The notes under the pieces were generated by a model. That model saw nothing but the letters and a program-made list of their open reading frames with translations. It was not told the DNA's origin and searched no databases. Made by a program: the position numbers and the translations under genes. 64,000 bases of DNA from Dyadobacter alkalitolerans DSM 23607 (GTDB lineage Bacteria > Bacteroidota > Bacteroidia > Cytophagales > Spirosomataceae). This document shows positions 54,340 to 63,008 of this stretch, one piece after another; within the stretch, counting starts at the first letter, position 1, and the number at the start of each line of letters is the position of its first letter. The stretch spans positions 186,001-250,000 of the forward strand of contig NZ_AUAS01000002.1 of the NCBI RefSeq assembly GCF_000428845.1, read 5' to 3'.

Positions 54340-56322
54340 CCTTTGCGATACACTGGCCCTCGCCGAGGACGTCGAACGTGAGAAAGTGGTTTCCAAATAC
54401 GCATTAAAACTGGCGCCCGCCAACGATTGGTATTACCGTTCCATATTCCATTACAATCTGGGCTTCGCCTATGAAAGCGCCGATCCCGACAGCTCTATTT
54501 ACTTCCACGAGCAATCCCTCGCAGACGCCCGCAAGGGAAAGTTACCGATCCGCATGCTCACTGTCCTGCAACGGCTCTTGTTTTCCTATTATAATACGCC
54601 GGGGCACACGCACAAAAGCGACAAAGCGCTCCGGGAAATGCTGGCCAGCATTGATACCACCAAAAATGAGAACAGCAAAGCGTCCCTGTATGCTACGATT
54701 GGCAACTATTATTCTGTCAAAGGGCAATACAACACGCAGATCCAGTATTTGCTGAAAGGCACCGCCATTAAAAAGAAGCTGATTGAACAAGGTGTGACGA
54801 AAGACCGCGAAGATGTGGTAGTAGATCTGATGAGCCTTTCAGAAATTTATATCCAAATGGCGCAGGGTGAAAAAGGCCTCTATTATGGCAAGGAAGCACG
54901 AAAATACATTGTGGCTTACAAACCCTATCTCAATCACCATTACAAAGACATGACGGATGTTTACATTCTACTGAAACAACCGGGTATGGCAAAAATTTAC
55001 TACGACAGCCTGGCCGGAATGATCACGCCCGACAACCAGAATTCAGGCCGACGCTCCAATAAAATAGCAGCAGACCTCACTTTTGCAGACTATTATATGT
55101 CCAATAACAAGCTGGATAGCGCAGCCATTTTCATCAAACGGGCCAATGATCTGGCACCGAAATGGGCAGGTGAGTTCTTGATGTCGCAGGTGAACTACAT
55201 GACCGGGGAATTGTACATGGCGCAAAAGCAATATGCGAAAGCCCTTCCATTGTTAAAGGCCGCCGAACCAAACAGCACGGCACTTGGTCTCCAAATTCAT
55301 GCTTTTCTTTTACAATCGCTCGCCAGATGCTACGCTGCAACCGGTCAGTGGCAGCAGGCGTATGCCTATTATGATAAATATGCGCCCATCCGTGATTCGC
55401 TGTATGTAGAATCGTCCCGGAAAAGCATCGCTGATGCGGAAGCCCAATATCAGAACAAGGACAAGCAGCAGCAGATCGAGATGAAGAACATTCAGATCGA
55501 TAAAGCGCAAAAGCAGCGGATCTGGCTTATTTCCGGGCTCGCATTGCTTGCCTTATCATTGGTTTTGCTGGGCATTATTTACAGGAATAAAAGAAAAAAT
55601 GCAGCAATTTTAGATCAAAAAAACAAAGAACTCGCTAAACTGATCGCAGAGCTGGAAGAAGCAAATCATACAAAAGCCAAACTTTTCAGCATTATCAGCC
55701 ACGACCTGCGTTCACCGATCAGCCAGGTCTACCAGTTTTTGAAATTGCAGCAACTGAACCCTAAACTGCTTTCCGACCTGCAAAAGGCCGAATTGAGCGA
55801 AAAAATCCAGACCGCCACAGGATCGTTACTGGAGACAATGGAAGATCTGCTGCTTTGGTCCAACCTCAGATGAACCAGTTTAAGGCTGATATCCAGCCCG
55901 TTGACATTTCCCACATCGCTTCGCAAAGTTTGAAATTGCTGCAACTGAACATTGATTCCAAAAACCTGCGCGTCGAAAACAATGTTCCCTCAGGCACAAT
56001 GGTCCAAACCGATCCCTACTATTTGCAGGCCATTATCCGTAACCTGCTTCAAAACGCTGTCAAGGCATCTGACGAAAACGGTTTGATCCGGCTTGGCATC
56101 AATGGCAACGAAAACCGGCTTACCTTTTTCATCGAAAACGGCGGAAAAGGATTCAGTGACGAAGACTACCAGCATATTCTCGCCCAAAAAGATGCCAGAA
56201 AAGGTCTTTTAGGTCTGGGGTTAAAACTCGTGGATGAATTATCGCTGAAAACCTGACTTAGGATCGAATTCCAAAATCCTGCCGAATTGGTGACGCGAAG
56301 CCTGGTAACATTCCAGTTGTAA
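54340..56322 (+). pseudogene. Disrupted TPR sensor histidine kinase
   Basis: The frame is open from about 54335 (CDTLALAEDVEREKVVSKYALKLAPANDWYYRSIFHYN) but has no start: the signal peptide and first TPR units are missing. TPR repeats run to about 55480 with LFSYYNTPG, YGKEARKYIV and YAKALPLLKAAEP, then a membrane helix (IWLISGLALLALSLVLLGIIY), a coiled coil and HisKA (FSIISHDLRSPISQVYQF). A missing C at about 55866 shifts the frame (ends LLLWSNLR), and the HATPase continues in another frame (QMNQFKADIQPVDISHIA...NLLQNAVKAS...GLGLKLVDELSLKT). A TGA at 56254 interrupts it; 21 more codons follow to 56322. Confidence 0.78.
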
Positions 56323-56390
56323 CTTTTCAAATGTAACTTCCGACATACTTACAGAGCACATTCGACCGTTGAAAGGCAAAGCCTTACTCC

Positions 56391-56930
56391 GTGTTCACAA
56401 GACTGCTTCCGATCTTCTTGCTAGGTGCCTCATGCGCTGCCGCGCAGCCTTACTATACGCGCATTCGCGGGGCTTTTGGTGCAGAAATTTTTGGCATTAC
56501 CCCGAAAGGCGCTTTCGTTGCCGAGGCAGCATTTGGATATACTAAGAGGTCGTTCTGGGACGTTCAGGCAGGAATTGGTGCGGTGAGCCAGCCGGAATTT
56601 CGCAGTCCTGCATTTTCGGCAGCATTAACGCATTGCTTTATCTTAAATCCCTATAAACGAAACTCTTGCACGCCGCATCCCGCCCATTATGCCGTCGAAA
56701 CCTATGTTGAAGGAGGACTTGCCTCCTTTTTCGTCGATCGCTACGACCGAGGCTTGCATTCGGGAGCCAACGGACAGCCAGCATTAACACCATCGGGAAT
56801 TGCAGGATTCCGCTTCAATTTGGTAACCGGCCGCTGGATATACATTTTAAAGATCAGATACACGCCACCGTTAGTTCCCAACCCCCTCGCCTCCCATGCC
56901 GGCATCGGCCTGGCCATGGGCTGGCGCTGA
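56391..56930 (+). CDS. Small secreted beta-rich protein
   Basis: 179 residues from GTG 56391; a stop lies 21 bp upstream in frame and no ATG exists in the signal region, so GTG is the likely start. Signal peptide about 1-18 (LLPIFLLGASCAAAQ). The mature part shows alternating beta segments with aromatic residues (GAFVAEAAFGYTKRSFWDVQAGIG, AGFRFNLVTGRWIYILKIRY, IGLAMGW) as in small outer membrane barrels. No named family. Confidence 0.6.
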   Translation: MFTRLLPIFLLGASCAAAQPYYTRIRGAFGAEIFGITPKGAFVAEAAFGYTKRSFWDVQAGIGAVSQPEFRSPAFSAALTHCFILNPYKRNSCTPHPAHYAVETYVEGGLASFFVDRYDRGLHSGANGQPALTPSGIAGFRFNLVTGRWIYILKIRYTPPLVPNPLASHAGIGLAMGWR

Positions 56931-56991
56931 AAAGAAGCCGATGAATTGCAAAAAACATCAGCGGCCTGATAAGTAATTATTTAGGGTTCGC

Positions 56992-56999
56992 TATTTTTG
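56992..56999 (+). promoter_or_regulatory. Candidate -7 element of the LytS/LytTR cluster
   Basis: TATTTTTG fits TAnnTTTG, 32 bp before the GTG at 57032. No TTTG is found at the expected distance upstream, so confidence is low. Confidence 0.3.
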
Positions 57000-57031
57000 A
57001 ATTTATCTTGCAAAACCCTTCCTGAATTATC

Positions 57032-58075
57032 GTGAGGCCGCGTTTTTTTTCGAAATACGAATGGTGGTATCATCTGGCGATTATGCCTGTGTTCTGCGCT
57101 GTCGGCAATTATTACTTTATAGGCACTGTTTATTTCCGAGAATTTCCTGTCTTCGTGAAAGCGACATTGCTCGTGCTGGCGCTTTACTGGTTTTCGATCG
57201 TGATGCTTACCCTTGTGGTCCGCTGGATCATCAGCAGGTTTCCGCATGTGGACCAGACAAGGCCGCGCTTACTGGCCATGTTGCTGGCAGTGGGGACGCT
57301 TACAATGGGACTTGCTGCTTTTGATGTCTGGGCTTACAGCATTACGCCTGGCCTCGACGTGCAATTTATCTGGCAGAATATATGGCCGATTATGATCCTG
57401 GGGGCCTTTTTCGATATTTTCCTGTGTTCCATGCTGGGCCTTTTTTACTCTTTGGAACAATGGAAAAAAAACCAGACGGAAAGTGAAAAGCTGGAAAGGG
57501 AATCGCTGCAACACCAGTTTGATGCGCTCAAAGGACAGGTTAACCCGCATTTTTTGTTCAACAGCCTCAATACACTTTCCGCACTGATCAGCGATGATCA
57601 GGATAAGGCTGAAGAATTCGTGGAAGATCTGGCCAAAATTTACCGCTACATTTTGCAGGCCTCCAAAACGGAGCTCGTCCCGGTCCAGGCTGAATTTACA
57701 TTTCTGCACACCTACGCGCGGCTGCTGGGCGCACGCTATGGCGAGAGCCTGCACATTATAGAGCCGGAACCTTATGCGGGCGAATTGCTCGTTCCGCCGC
57801 TGGTGTTGCAAGTTTTAATTGATAATGCGATCAAATTCAATACAATGAGCAAAGCGAAACCGCTGACTATCGAAATAGCGATTGCGTTTAGTCAGCGACT
57901 TATGGTCCGGAACAACATTCAAAACAAGGTCAGGACGATGGCGACCGACCAGGGCGGGCTGTCCGGATTGCGCGTAAAATATCATGCACTGAGTAACCGC
58001 GAGCTGCGCGTGGACGAAACGGACGAGCATTTTACGGTCACCGTCCCGTTGCTTTCCGCCCGGGTCAGGGCTTGA
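57032..58075 (+). CDS. LytS-type sensor histidine kinase with weak G-box (first of two)
   Basis: 347 residues from GTG 57032. Four membrane helices in the first ~150 residues (YHLAIMPVFCAVGNYYFIG, ATLLVLALYWFSIVMLTLVV, LLAMLLAVGTLTMGLAAF, IMILGAFFDIFLCSMLGLFY). His_kinase domain (PF06580): phosphoacceptor in LKGQVNPHFLFNSLNTLSAL, IYRYILQ, PPLVLQVLIDNAIKFN. The ATP-binding glycine box, expected as GxGxGLxN, reads QGGLSGLRVKY, so kinase activity may be reduced. It is the paralog and upstream neighbour of the kinase at 58217. Confidence 0.85.
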   Translation: MRPRFFSKYEWWYHLAIMPVFCAVGNYYFIGTVYFREFPVFVKATLLVLALYWFSIVMLTLVVRWIISRFPHVDQTRPRLLAMLLAVGTLTMGLAAFDVWAYSITPGLDVQFIWQNIWPIMILGAFFDIFLCSMLGLFYSLEQWKKNQTESEKLERESLQHQFDALKGQVNPHFLFNSLNTLSALISDDQDKAEEFVEDLAKIYRYILQASKTELVPVQAEFTFLHTYARLLGARYGESLHIIEPEPYAGELLVPPLVLQVLIDNAIKFNTMSKAKPLTIEIAIAFSQRLMVRNNIQNKVRTMATDQGGLSGLRVKYHALSNRELRVDETDEHFTVTVPLLSARVRA

Positions 58076-58216
58076 TGTACAGATGCGAAACGGTACAATT
58101 CATGTATTTATTCATTCAATTGATACAACATACATTCCCGCGTTTGGCACTGCTGGTATACTTTTGAATTCATTAACAAACTGAAATCGCGGCAAGAGTC
58201 ACCGGGCCGGCACACA

Positions 58217-59326
58217 ATGAACAAAGGAAAATTGATAGCAGGAATGTCAGGTGCATTGAGCCCTAAAACGCGCTGGTCGTACGTGCTGACGATGCCGGTT
58301 TTCCTGCTTTTTTTCAATTATCTGATGGTGGGGCCGGGTTTTTACAGCAATTGGAAAACATTCGCGGGAAGCACATTACTGAATGGTTCGCTACTGACCA
58401 TCACGTTTTTTATTCAATCCAAAATCAGTGACAACATTGCGCAGCGCCATCCCAGACTGGACCAGACCATCAGGCGCATTTTCGTTTCCATAGCCGCGCA
58501 CGCAGCAATTTCCGGTGTTTTCTTGTTGCTGATCGCCTGGTTATACATTGGTTTCGGGCTGTTCGGGTCCACGCTCACCGTCCAGAAGATCCTGACCATT
58601 TACCTGATCAATATGGGCGCAATTATGCTGGTTATGGGCATTCAGGAATCTTTTAATGCCATCGGCAGATGGAAACACCATGAAGTGAACCGCGAAAGGT
58701 TGATGAAGGAAAATGTTAACGGACAACTGGAAAGTCTGAAAGCACAGGTCAGCCCGCATTTCTTGTTCAATACATTAAATTCATTGTCTACATTAATTGC
58801 CGAAGACCCACGGAAGGCCGAGCAGTTTGTAGATGAGATGGCGCGCGTTTACCGTTACTTGCTGCAAACCAATCACGCCTCTCTGGACGACGGCGATTTC
58901 AGCCAGCTCACCACATTGCAGAAAGAACTTTCCTTCATAGAATCATACGGACATTTACTAAAAACACGCTACGGTGACGGCATGAAGCTGTATGTGCATG
59001 TGGAGAAGCATTTGATGAACCGCAGGATTCCGCCTTTAACATTGCAATTGTTGGTTGAGAATGCAGTAAAGCACAATGTGATCCGAGCCAGCCGGCCGCT
59101 CACCATTTTCATATTAAGCACGCAGGAAGGGAATTTAATGGTGCGTAACAACCTGCAAAAGAAGACATTGACCGCCGGTGCCGAAAACCTGGAATCGACC
59201 GGCGTGGGACTCGTCAATATCATTACTAAATATAAGCTTCTTAACGAACAGCAAAAGGACATTTCACAGCCTGTCGTTGAGAGTAATCACGAATTCTTTA
59301 CCGTAATACTGCCATTAATAGCCTGA
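58217..59326 (+). CDS. LytS-type sensor histidine kinase (second of two)
   Basis: 369 residues from ATG 58217; four membrane helices (YVLTMPVFLLFFNYLMVG, STLLNGSLLTITFFIQ, AAHAAISGVFLLLIAWLYIG, ILTIYLINMGAIMLVMG). His_kinase domain: LKAQVSPHFLFNTLNSLSTL, VYRYLLQTN, PPLTLQLLVENAVKHN and an intact glycine box STGVGLVNIITKY. It ends 11 bp before the LytTR regulator gene, so the two are an operon. Confidence 0.9.
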   Translation: MNKGKLIAGMSGALSPKTRWSYVLTMPVFLLFFNYLMVGPGFYSNWKTFAGSTLLNGSLLTITFFIQSKISDNIAQRHPRLDQTIRRIFVSIAAHAAISGVFLLLIAWLYIGFGLFGSTLTVQKILTIYLINMGAIMLVMGIQESFNAIGRWKHHEVNRERLMKENVNGQLESLKAQVSPHFLFNTLNSLSTLIAEDPRKAEQFVDEMARVYRYLLQTNHASLDDGDFSQLTTLQKELSFIESYGHLLKTRYGDGMKLYVHVEKHLMNRRIPPLTLQLLVENAVKHNVIRASRPLTIFILSTQEGNLMVRNNLQKKTLTAGAENLESTGVGLVNIITKYKLLNEQQKDISQPVVESNHEFFTVILPLIA

Positions 59327-59337
59327 AAATTAAAATT

Positions 59338-60120
59338 ATGGACGCACTGATCGTGGAAGACGAAGACCTGTCTGTCAGAAGATTAAAAAAATTATTGAAT
59401 GAAACTGCGCCCGACTTGCTCATCAGCGGCGTGACCGACAGCATTGAAGAAACCGTGGAATGGCTGAGAAACAACCAGAAGGCAGGCCGTGCAGATCCGG
59501 ACCTCATTTTTCTTGACATTGAGTTGTCGGATGGGCAGAGCTTTGAAATATTCAACCGCGTGCAGGTGACCAGCACCATCATTTTCACAACCTCTTACGA
59601 TGAATATGCATTGCAGGCTTTCAAACTCAACAGCATTGATTATCTGCTGAAACCCGTACACCGCGACGATTTGCAGCGGAGCTTGCAGAAATATGAAAAC
59701 ATGCGTGCTTTACCAGCCGAAGACTCGCTCGAAGGGATTAAGAAATTGCTGGAAGGATTCCAGAAAACGAGCAAGAAAGAATACCGGCAACGATTTTTGG
59801 TAAAACAAGGACAAAAAATGCTATCCATCGAGGTAAGCGAGATCGCCTATTTCTTCACAGAAGAGCGTTACAGCTTCTTTGTAACGGACAATAACCAGAA
59901 ATTGCTGGTGGATTATACCTTGGATGAGCTCGCCGACGTGCTGGATCCTGCTCGTTTTTTCCGCATTAACCGCGGGATGATGGTGACGCACAAAGCGGTT
60001 GACAAAATCGATCCATATTTTGGAAGCCGTCTTGCGCTGAGCCTGCGACCGTCGCATAGTAAGGAAGCGCTGGTAAGCCGTGAAAAAGTGGGCGATTTTA
60101 AACATTGGATGGGAAAATAG
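59338..60120 (+). CDS. LytTR-family response regulator
   Basis: 260 residues from ATG 59338. REC domain (about 1-125): ALIVEDEDLSVRR, phosphoacceptor in LIFLDIELSDGQ, IIFTTSYDEYALQAF and YLLKPVHRDD. LytTR DNA-binding domain (about 160-255): RFLVKQGQKMLSIEVSEIAYFFTEERYSFFVT, FFRINRGMMVTHKAV and FGSRLALSL. It answers to the kinase 11 bp upstream and perhaps to both kinases. Targets unknown. Confidence 0.92.
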   Translation: MDALIVEDEDLSVRRLKKLLNETAPDLLISGVTDSIEETVEWLRNNQKAGRADPDLIFLDIELSDGQSFEIFNRVQVTSTIIFTTSYDEYALQAFKLNSIDYLLKPVHRDDLQRSLQKYENMRALPAEDSLEGIKKLLEGFQKTSKKEYRQRFLVKQGQKMLSIEVSEIAYFFTEERYSFFVTDNNQKLLVDYTLDELADVLDPARFFRINRGMMVTHKAVDKIDPYFGSRLALSLRPSHSKEALVSREKVGDFKHWMGK

Positions 60121-60178
60121 GAATAAGAATTTTTAACGATAATTTGTTATATTTCCAGTAAACTCTTGTTTACTACCT

Positions 60179-63004
60179 ATGACAAACCTTTCCCCGCGTT
60201 TCCGGCGAATTTCGCGTGTCCTGAAAAACACCGCCCAGATTCCCGCTTTTTTGCTGATTGCAGCATTCACTATTCAAGATAGTCCGCCCAAACCGGATGA
60301 AAGCCGCTTCACGCCCATTGTGGTGGCGGAGAACCTGGACGAACCCATGGTTTTTGAAGTGCTTCCCGACGGTTCGGCTTACATTATTGAAAGAAAGGGC
60401 GCTTTGAAAAAATACAATGCGTCCACCCAGTCCACCGACCTGATCGCAATGATCCCCGTTAACACCAAATACGTTAGCGCAGAAGGTGTTTCCCGGGAAG
60501 CCGAAGAAGGACTGATGGGTTTTACTATGGACCCCAATTTTGAAAAAAACCATTGGATCTATCTTTATTACGCGCATCCGACCGAGAAAAAACACATTCT
60601 TTCACGTTACGAATTGCGGGATGACAAACTCATAGAAAGCTCAAAAAAGGATGTGATCGAGGTGGTTACACAACGCGAGGTGTGCTGCCACACGGGCGGC
60701 GGGATGACCTGGGATAAAGGTGGTAACCTGTATCTGACGGTTGGTAACAACACCGGAAACCAGAAAGCCGCTCAAACCGACGAGCGCGAGGGACGCGCCA
60801 GCTGGGATGATCAGGGACATGCGGGAAACACGAATGATTTGAGAGGGAAAATCTTAAAAATCCATCCTGAACCAGACGGCTCATACACCATTCCGGAAGG
60901 CAATCTATACCCCACAGGAACGGCAAAAACGCGTCCTGAGATTTACTCAATGGGCCACAGGAATCCCTGGCGCATTGCGGTTGACAGCAAAACGGGCTTC
61001 TTATACTGGGGTGAAGTGGGGCCGGATGCCAGCGAAGATTCGGAGATCGGGCCGCGCGGTTATGATGAGCTGAACCAGGCCAGAAAGCCGGGTAATTTTG
61101 GATGGCCCTGGTTTGTGGGCGACGATCAGGCATTCCCGGTGTATGATTACGCTGCCAACAAGCCTTTGGCAAAAAAAGACCCGAAAAATCTGGTCAACAA
61201 CTCACCTAATAATACAGGCTTGAAAGAGCTTTTACCGACTGCCCCTAGTTTTATTTACTATCCTTACGGCATTTCTGAAAAATTCCCGGCAGTGGGTTCC
61301 GGTTCCCGGAGCGCAACAGGCGGACCGATATATCACCGTGCGGATTTCAAATCACCAAAAAGACCATGGCCGGCTTATTATGAGAACAAATGGATAGCGG
61401 CCGACTTCTCCCGTGGCTGGATTATGGCCATTTCTATGAGTCCGAATGGTGATTATGAGTCCATGGAACGCGTGTTGCCAGCTTACCATCCGGTGCAGCC
61501 TATCGACATTAAATTTGGCCCGAATGGTGATTTGTATGTGCTTGAATACGGCAGCAACTGGTTCAGAAAGAGTGAAAATTCTAGGTTGATCCGCATTGAA
61601 TACAATGGTGGCAACCGCAAGCCGATTGTTCAGGTTTCTACGGATAAAAAAGGCGGAACGGTTCCCTTTCAAGCTAAGCTTTCTTCGGCCGGAACAAAAG
61701 ATTTTGACGGAGACAAACTGAAATACAGCTGGAAAATCACGGGTAACGGCGGTGCTGCGAAAACATTTGCCACTGCTGAGCCAACGGTAACATTTGACAA
61801 ACCAGGCGTTTATACAGCCAGCCTGACGGTAACCGACGCCAAAGGCGCTTCCAATTCGCAATCCCTGAGAATTATTGCCGGTAACGAGCCGCCAAAGGTT
61901 TCGGTGAACGTAGACGGAAATAAAACATTCTTTTTCGCAGGAAAACCTATTCCCTACTCCATCGACGTCACCGACAAGGAAGACGGTAGTTTACTGGAAG
62001 GAAAAATCAAACCTGAGGAAATTGCGGTGAGCATTGACTACGCCTCAGAAGGTTTTGATTATGCCGAAGTCATTCAGAGCCAGCGCAGTGTGGATGCGAG
62101 CACGCAGTTTGCCGTTGCCCAGGTCCTGATCGGCAAGAGCGATTGCAAAGTCTGCCATCAGGTGGACGCAAAATCGGTAGGACCCTCATTTGCAGATATT
62201 TCTAACAAATACAAAGGTAAGCCGGGCGTAACGGAAGCATTGGTAGGGAAAATTCTGAAAGGCGGAGCCGGGGTTTGGGGCGAAGTGGCCATGCCTGCCC
62301 ACCCCGCATTGCCTGTGGCTGATGCAGAGACCATTGTAAAATACATTCTCAACAGCACAGACAAGACATTGAGTACATTGCCTGTCAAAGGTGAGTTTAC
62401 ACCAAAAATTCCTGCACAGGATAATGGAAAAGGCTCCGTACTGATCAGGGCGGCATTTACGGATCGTTCTATGAGCGGCAATAAGGCTATCCCGGCCCAG
62501 ACAACGGAAGAAATGATCGTGCTGAGAAGCCCGGAATTGAATGCGGCCGAAGCACCGATTGTGCAAGGTGCAGATATGAAAGCACTGGGAACAGCCGGCC
62601 TTGGTTTCAGCGTGGTGACTTTTGCAAACAGCTTTCTGGCGTTCAAAGAAACAGATTTAACTGATATCAAGGCACTTGAAATGAATGCCGCGGCCCAGAA
62701 ACGGGAAGGCGCCATGGGCGGCAAGATCGAGATACGGCTGGGTTCACCTACCGGAACACTCGTTGGTGAACAGAATGTTGAAATTGCTCCGGAAGTGGAT
62801 ATGGCCAAGCTGATGGCCGAACTGGAAAGCCAGAAAAAGCCGGGTGAAACCGTAAAACCGCCGCGTCGCCCTACCCGCGCGCCGGTTCTGGTCAACATTA
62901 AGCCAACCACGGGCAAACATGACATTTATATATTGTTTAAAAATGAAACGGCGAAGCCCATCGAACCATTGATGACGCTTTCAAAGATCATTTTCAAGCA
63001 GTAG
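60179..63004 (+). CDS. PQQ-type sugar dehydrogenase with PKD, cytochrome c and C-terminal CBM6-like domains
   Basis: 941 residues from ATG 60179. A signal anchor (FLLIAAFTIQ) is followed by a GSDH (soluble glucose/sorbosone dehydrogenase) propeller at about 45-480 (NLDEPMVFEVLPDGSAYIIER, GLMGFTMDPNFEKNHWIYLYY, CCHTGGGMTWDKGGNLYLTVG, GHRNPWRIAVDSKTGFLYWGEVGPDA). A PKD domain spans about 495-575 (AKLSSAGTKDFDGDKLKYSW). A class I cytochrome c at about 645-720 has heme motif C656KVC659H660. The C-terminal part (AFKETDLTDIKALEM, IEIRLGSPTGTLVG) looks like a CBM6-type sugar-binding domain. Electrons from sugar oxidation could pass straight to the heme. Periplasmic or surface located. Confidence 0.88.
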   Translation: MTNLSPRFRRISRVLKNTAQIPAFLLIAAFTIQDSPPKPDESRFTPIVVAENLDEPMVFEVLPDGSAYIIERKGALKKYNASTQSTDLIAMIPVNTKYVSAEGVSREAEEGLMGFTMDPNFEKNHWIYLYYAHPTEKKHILSRYELRDDKLIESSKKDVIEVVTQREVCCHTGGGMTWDKGGNLYLTVGNNTGNQKAAQTDEREGRASWDDQGHAGNTNDLRGKILKIHPEPDGSYTIPEGNLYPTGTAKTRPEIYSMGHRNPWRIAVDSKTGFLYWGEVGPDASEDSEIGPRGYDELNQARKPGNFGWPWFVGDDQAFPVYDYAANKPLAKKDPKNLVNNSPNNTGLKELLPTAPSFIYYPYGISEKFPAVGSGSRSATGGPIYHRADFKSPKRPWPAYYENKWIAADFSRGWIMAISMSPNGDYESMERVLPAYHPVQPIDIKFGPNGDLYVLEYGSNWFRKSENSRLIRIEYNGGNRKPIVQVSTDKKGGTVPFQAKLSSAGTKDFDGDKLKYSWKITGNGGAAKTFATAEPTVTFDKPGVYTASLTVTDAKGASNSQSLRIIAGNEPPKVSVNVDGNKTFFFAGKPIPYSIDVTDKEDGSLLEGKIKPEEIAVSIDYASEGFDYAEVIQSQRSVDASTQFAVAQVLIGKSDCKVCHQVDAKSVGPSFADISNKYKGKPGVTEALVGKILKGGAGVWGEVAMPAHPALPVADAETIVKYILNSTDKTLSTLPVKGEFTPKIPAQDNGKGSVLIRAAFTDRSMSGNKAIPAQTTEEMIVLRSPELNAAEAPIVQGADMKALGTAGLGFSVVTFANSFLAFKETDLTDIKALEMNAAAQKREGAMGGKIEIRLGSPTGTLVGEQNVEIAPEVDMAKLMAELESQKKPGETVKPPRRPTRAPVLVNIKPTTGKHDIYILFKNETAKPIEPLMTLSKIIFKQ

Positions 63005-63008
63005 GGAC

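Noticed and set aside
62158..62925. 255-aa ORF on the minus strand
   Set aside because: Antisense shadow of the cytochrome c and C-terminal part of the sugar dehydrogenase, where the heme motif confirms the plus frame.
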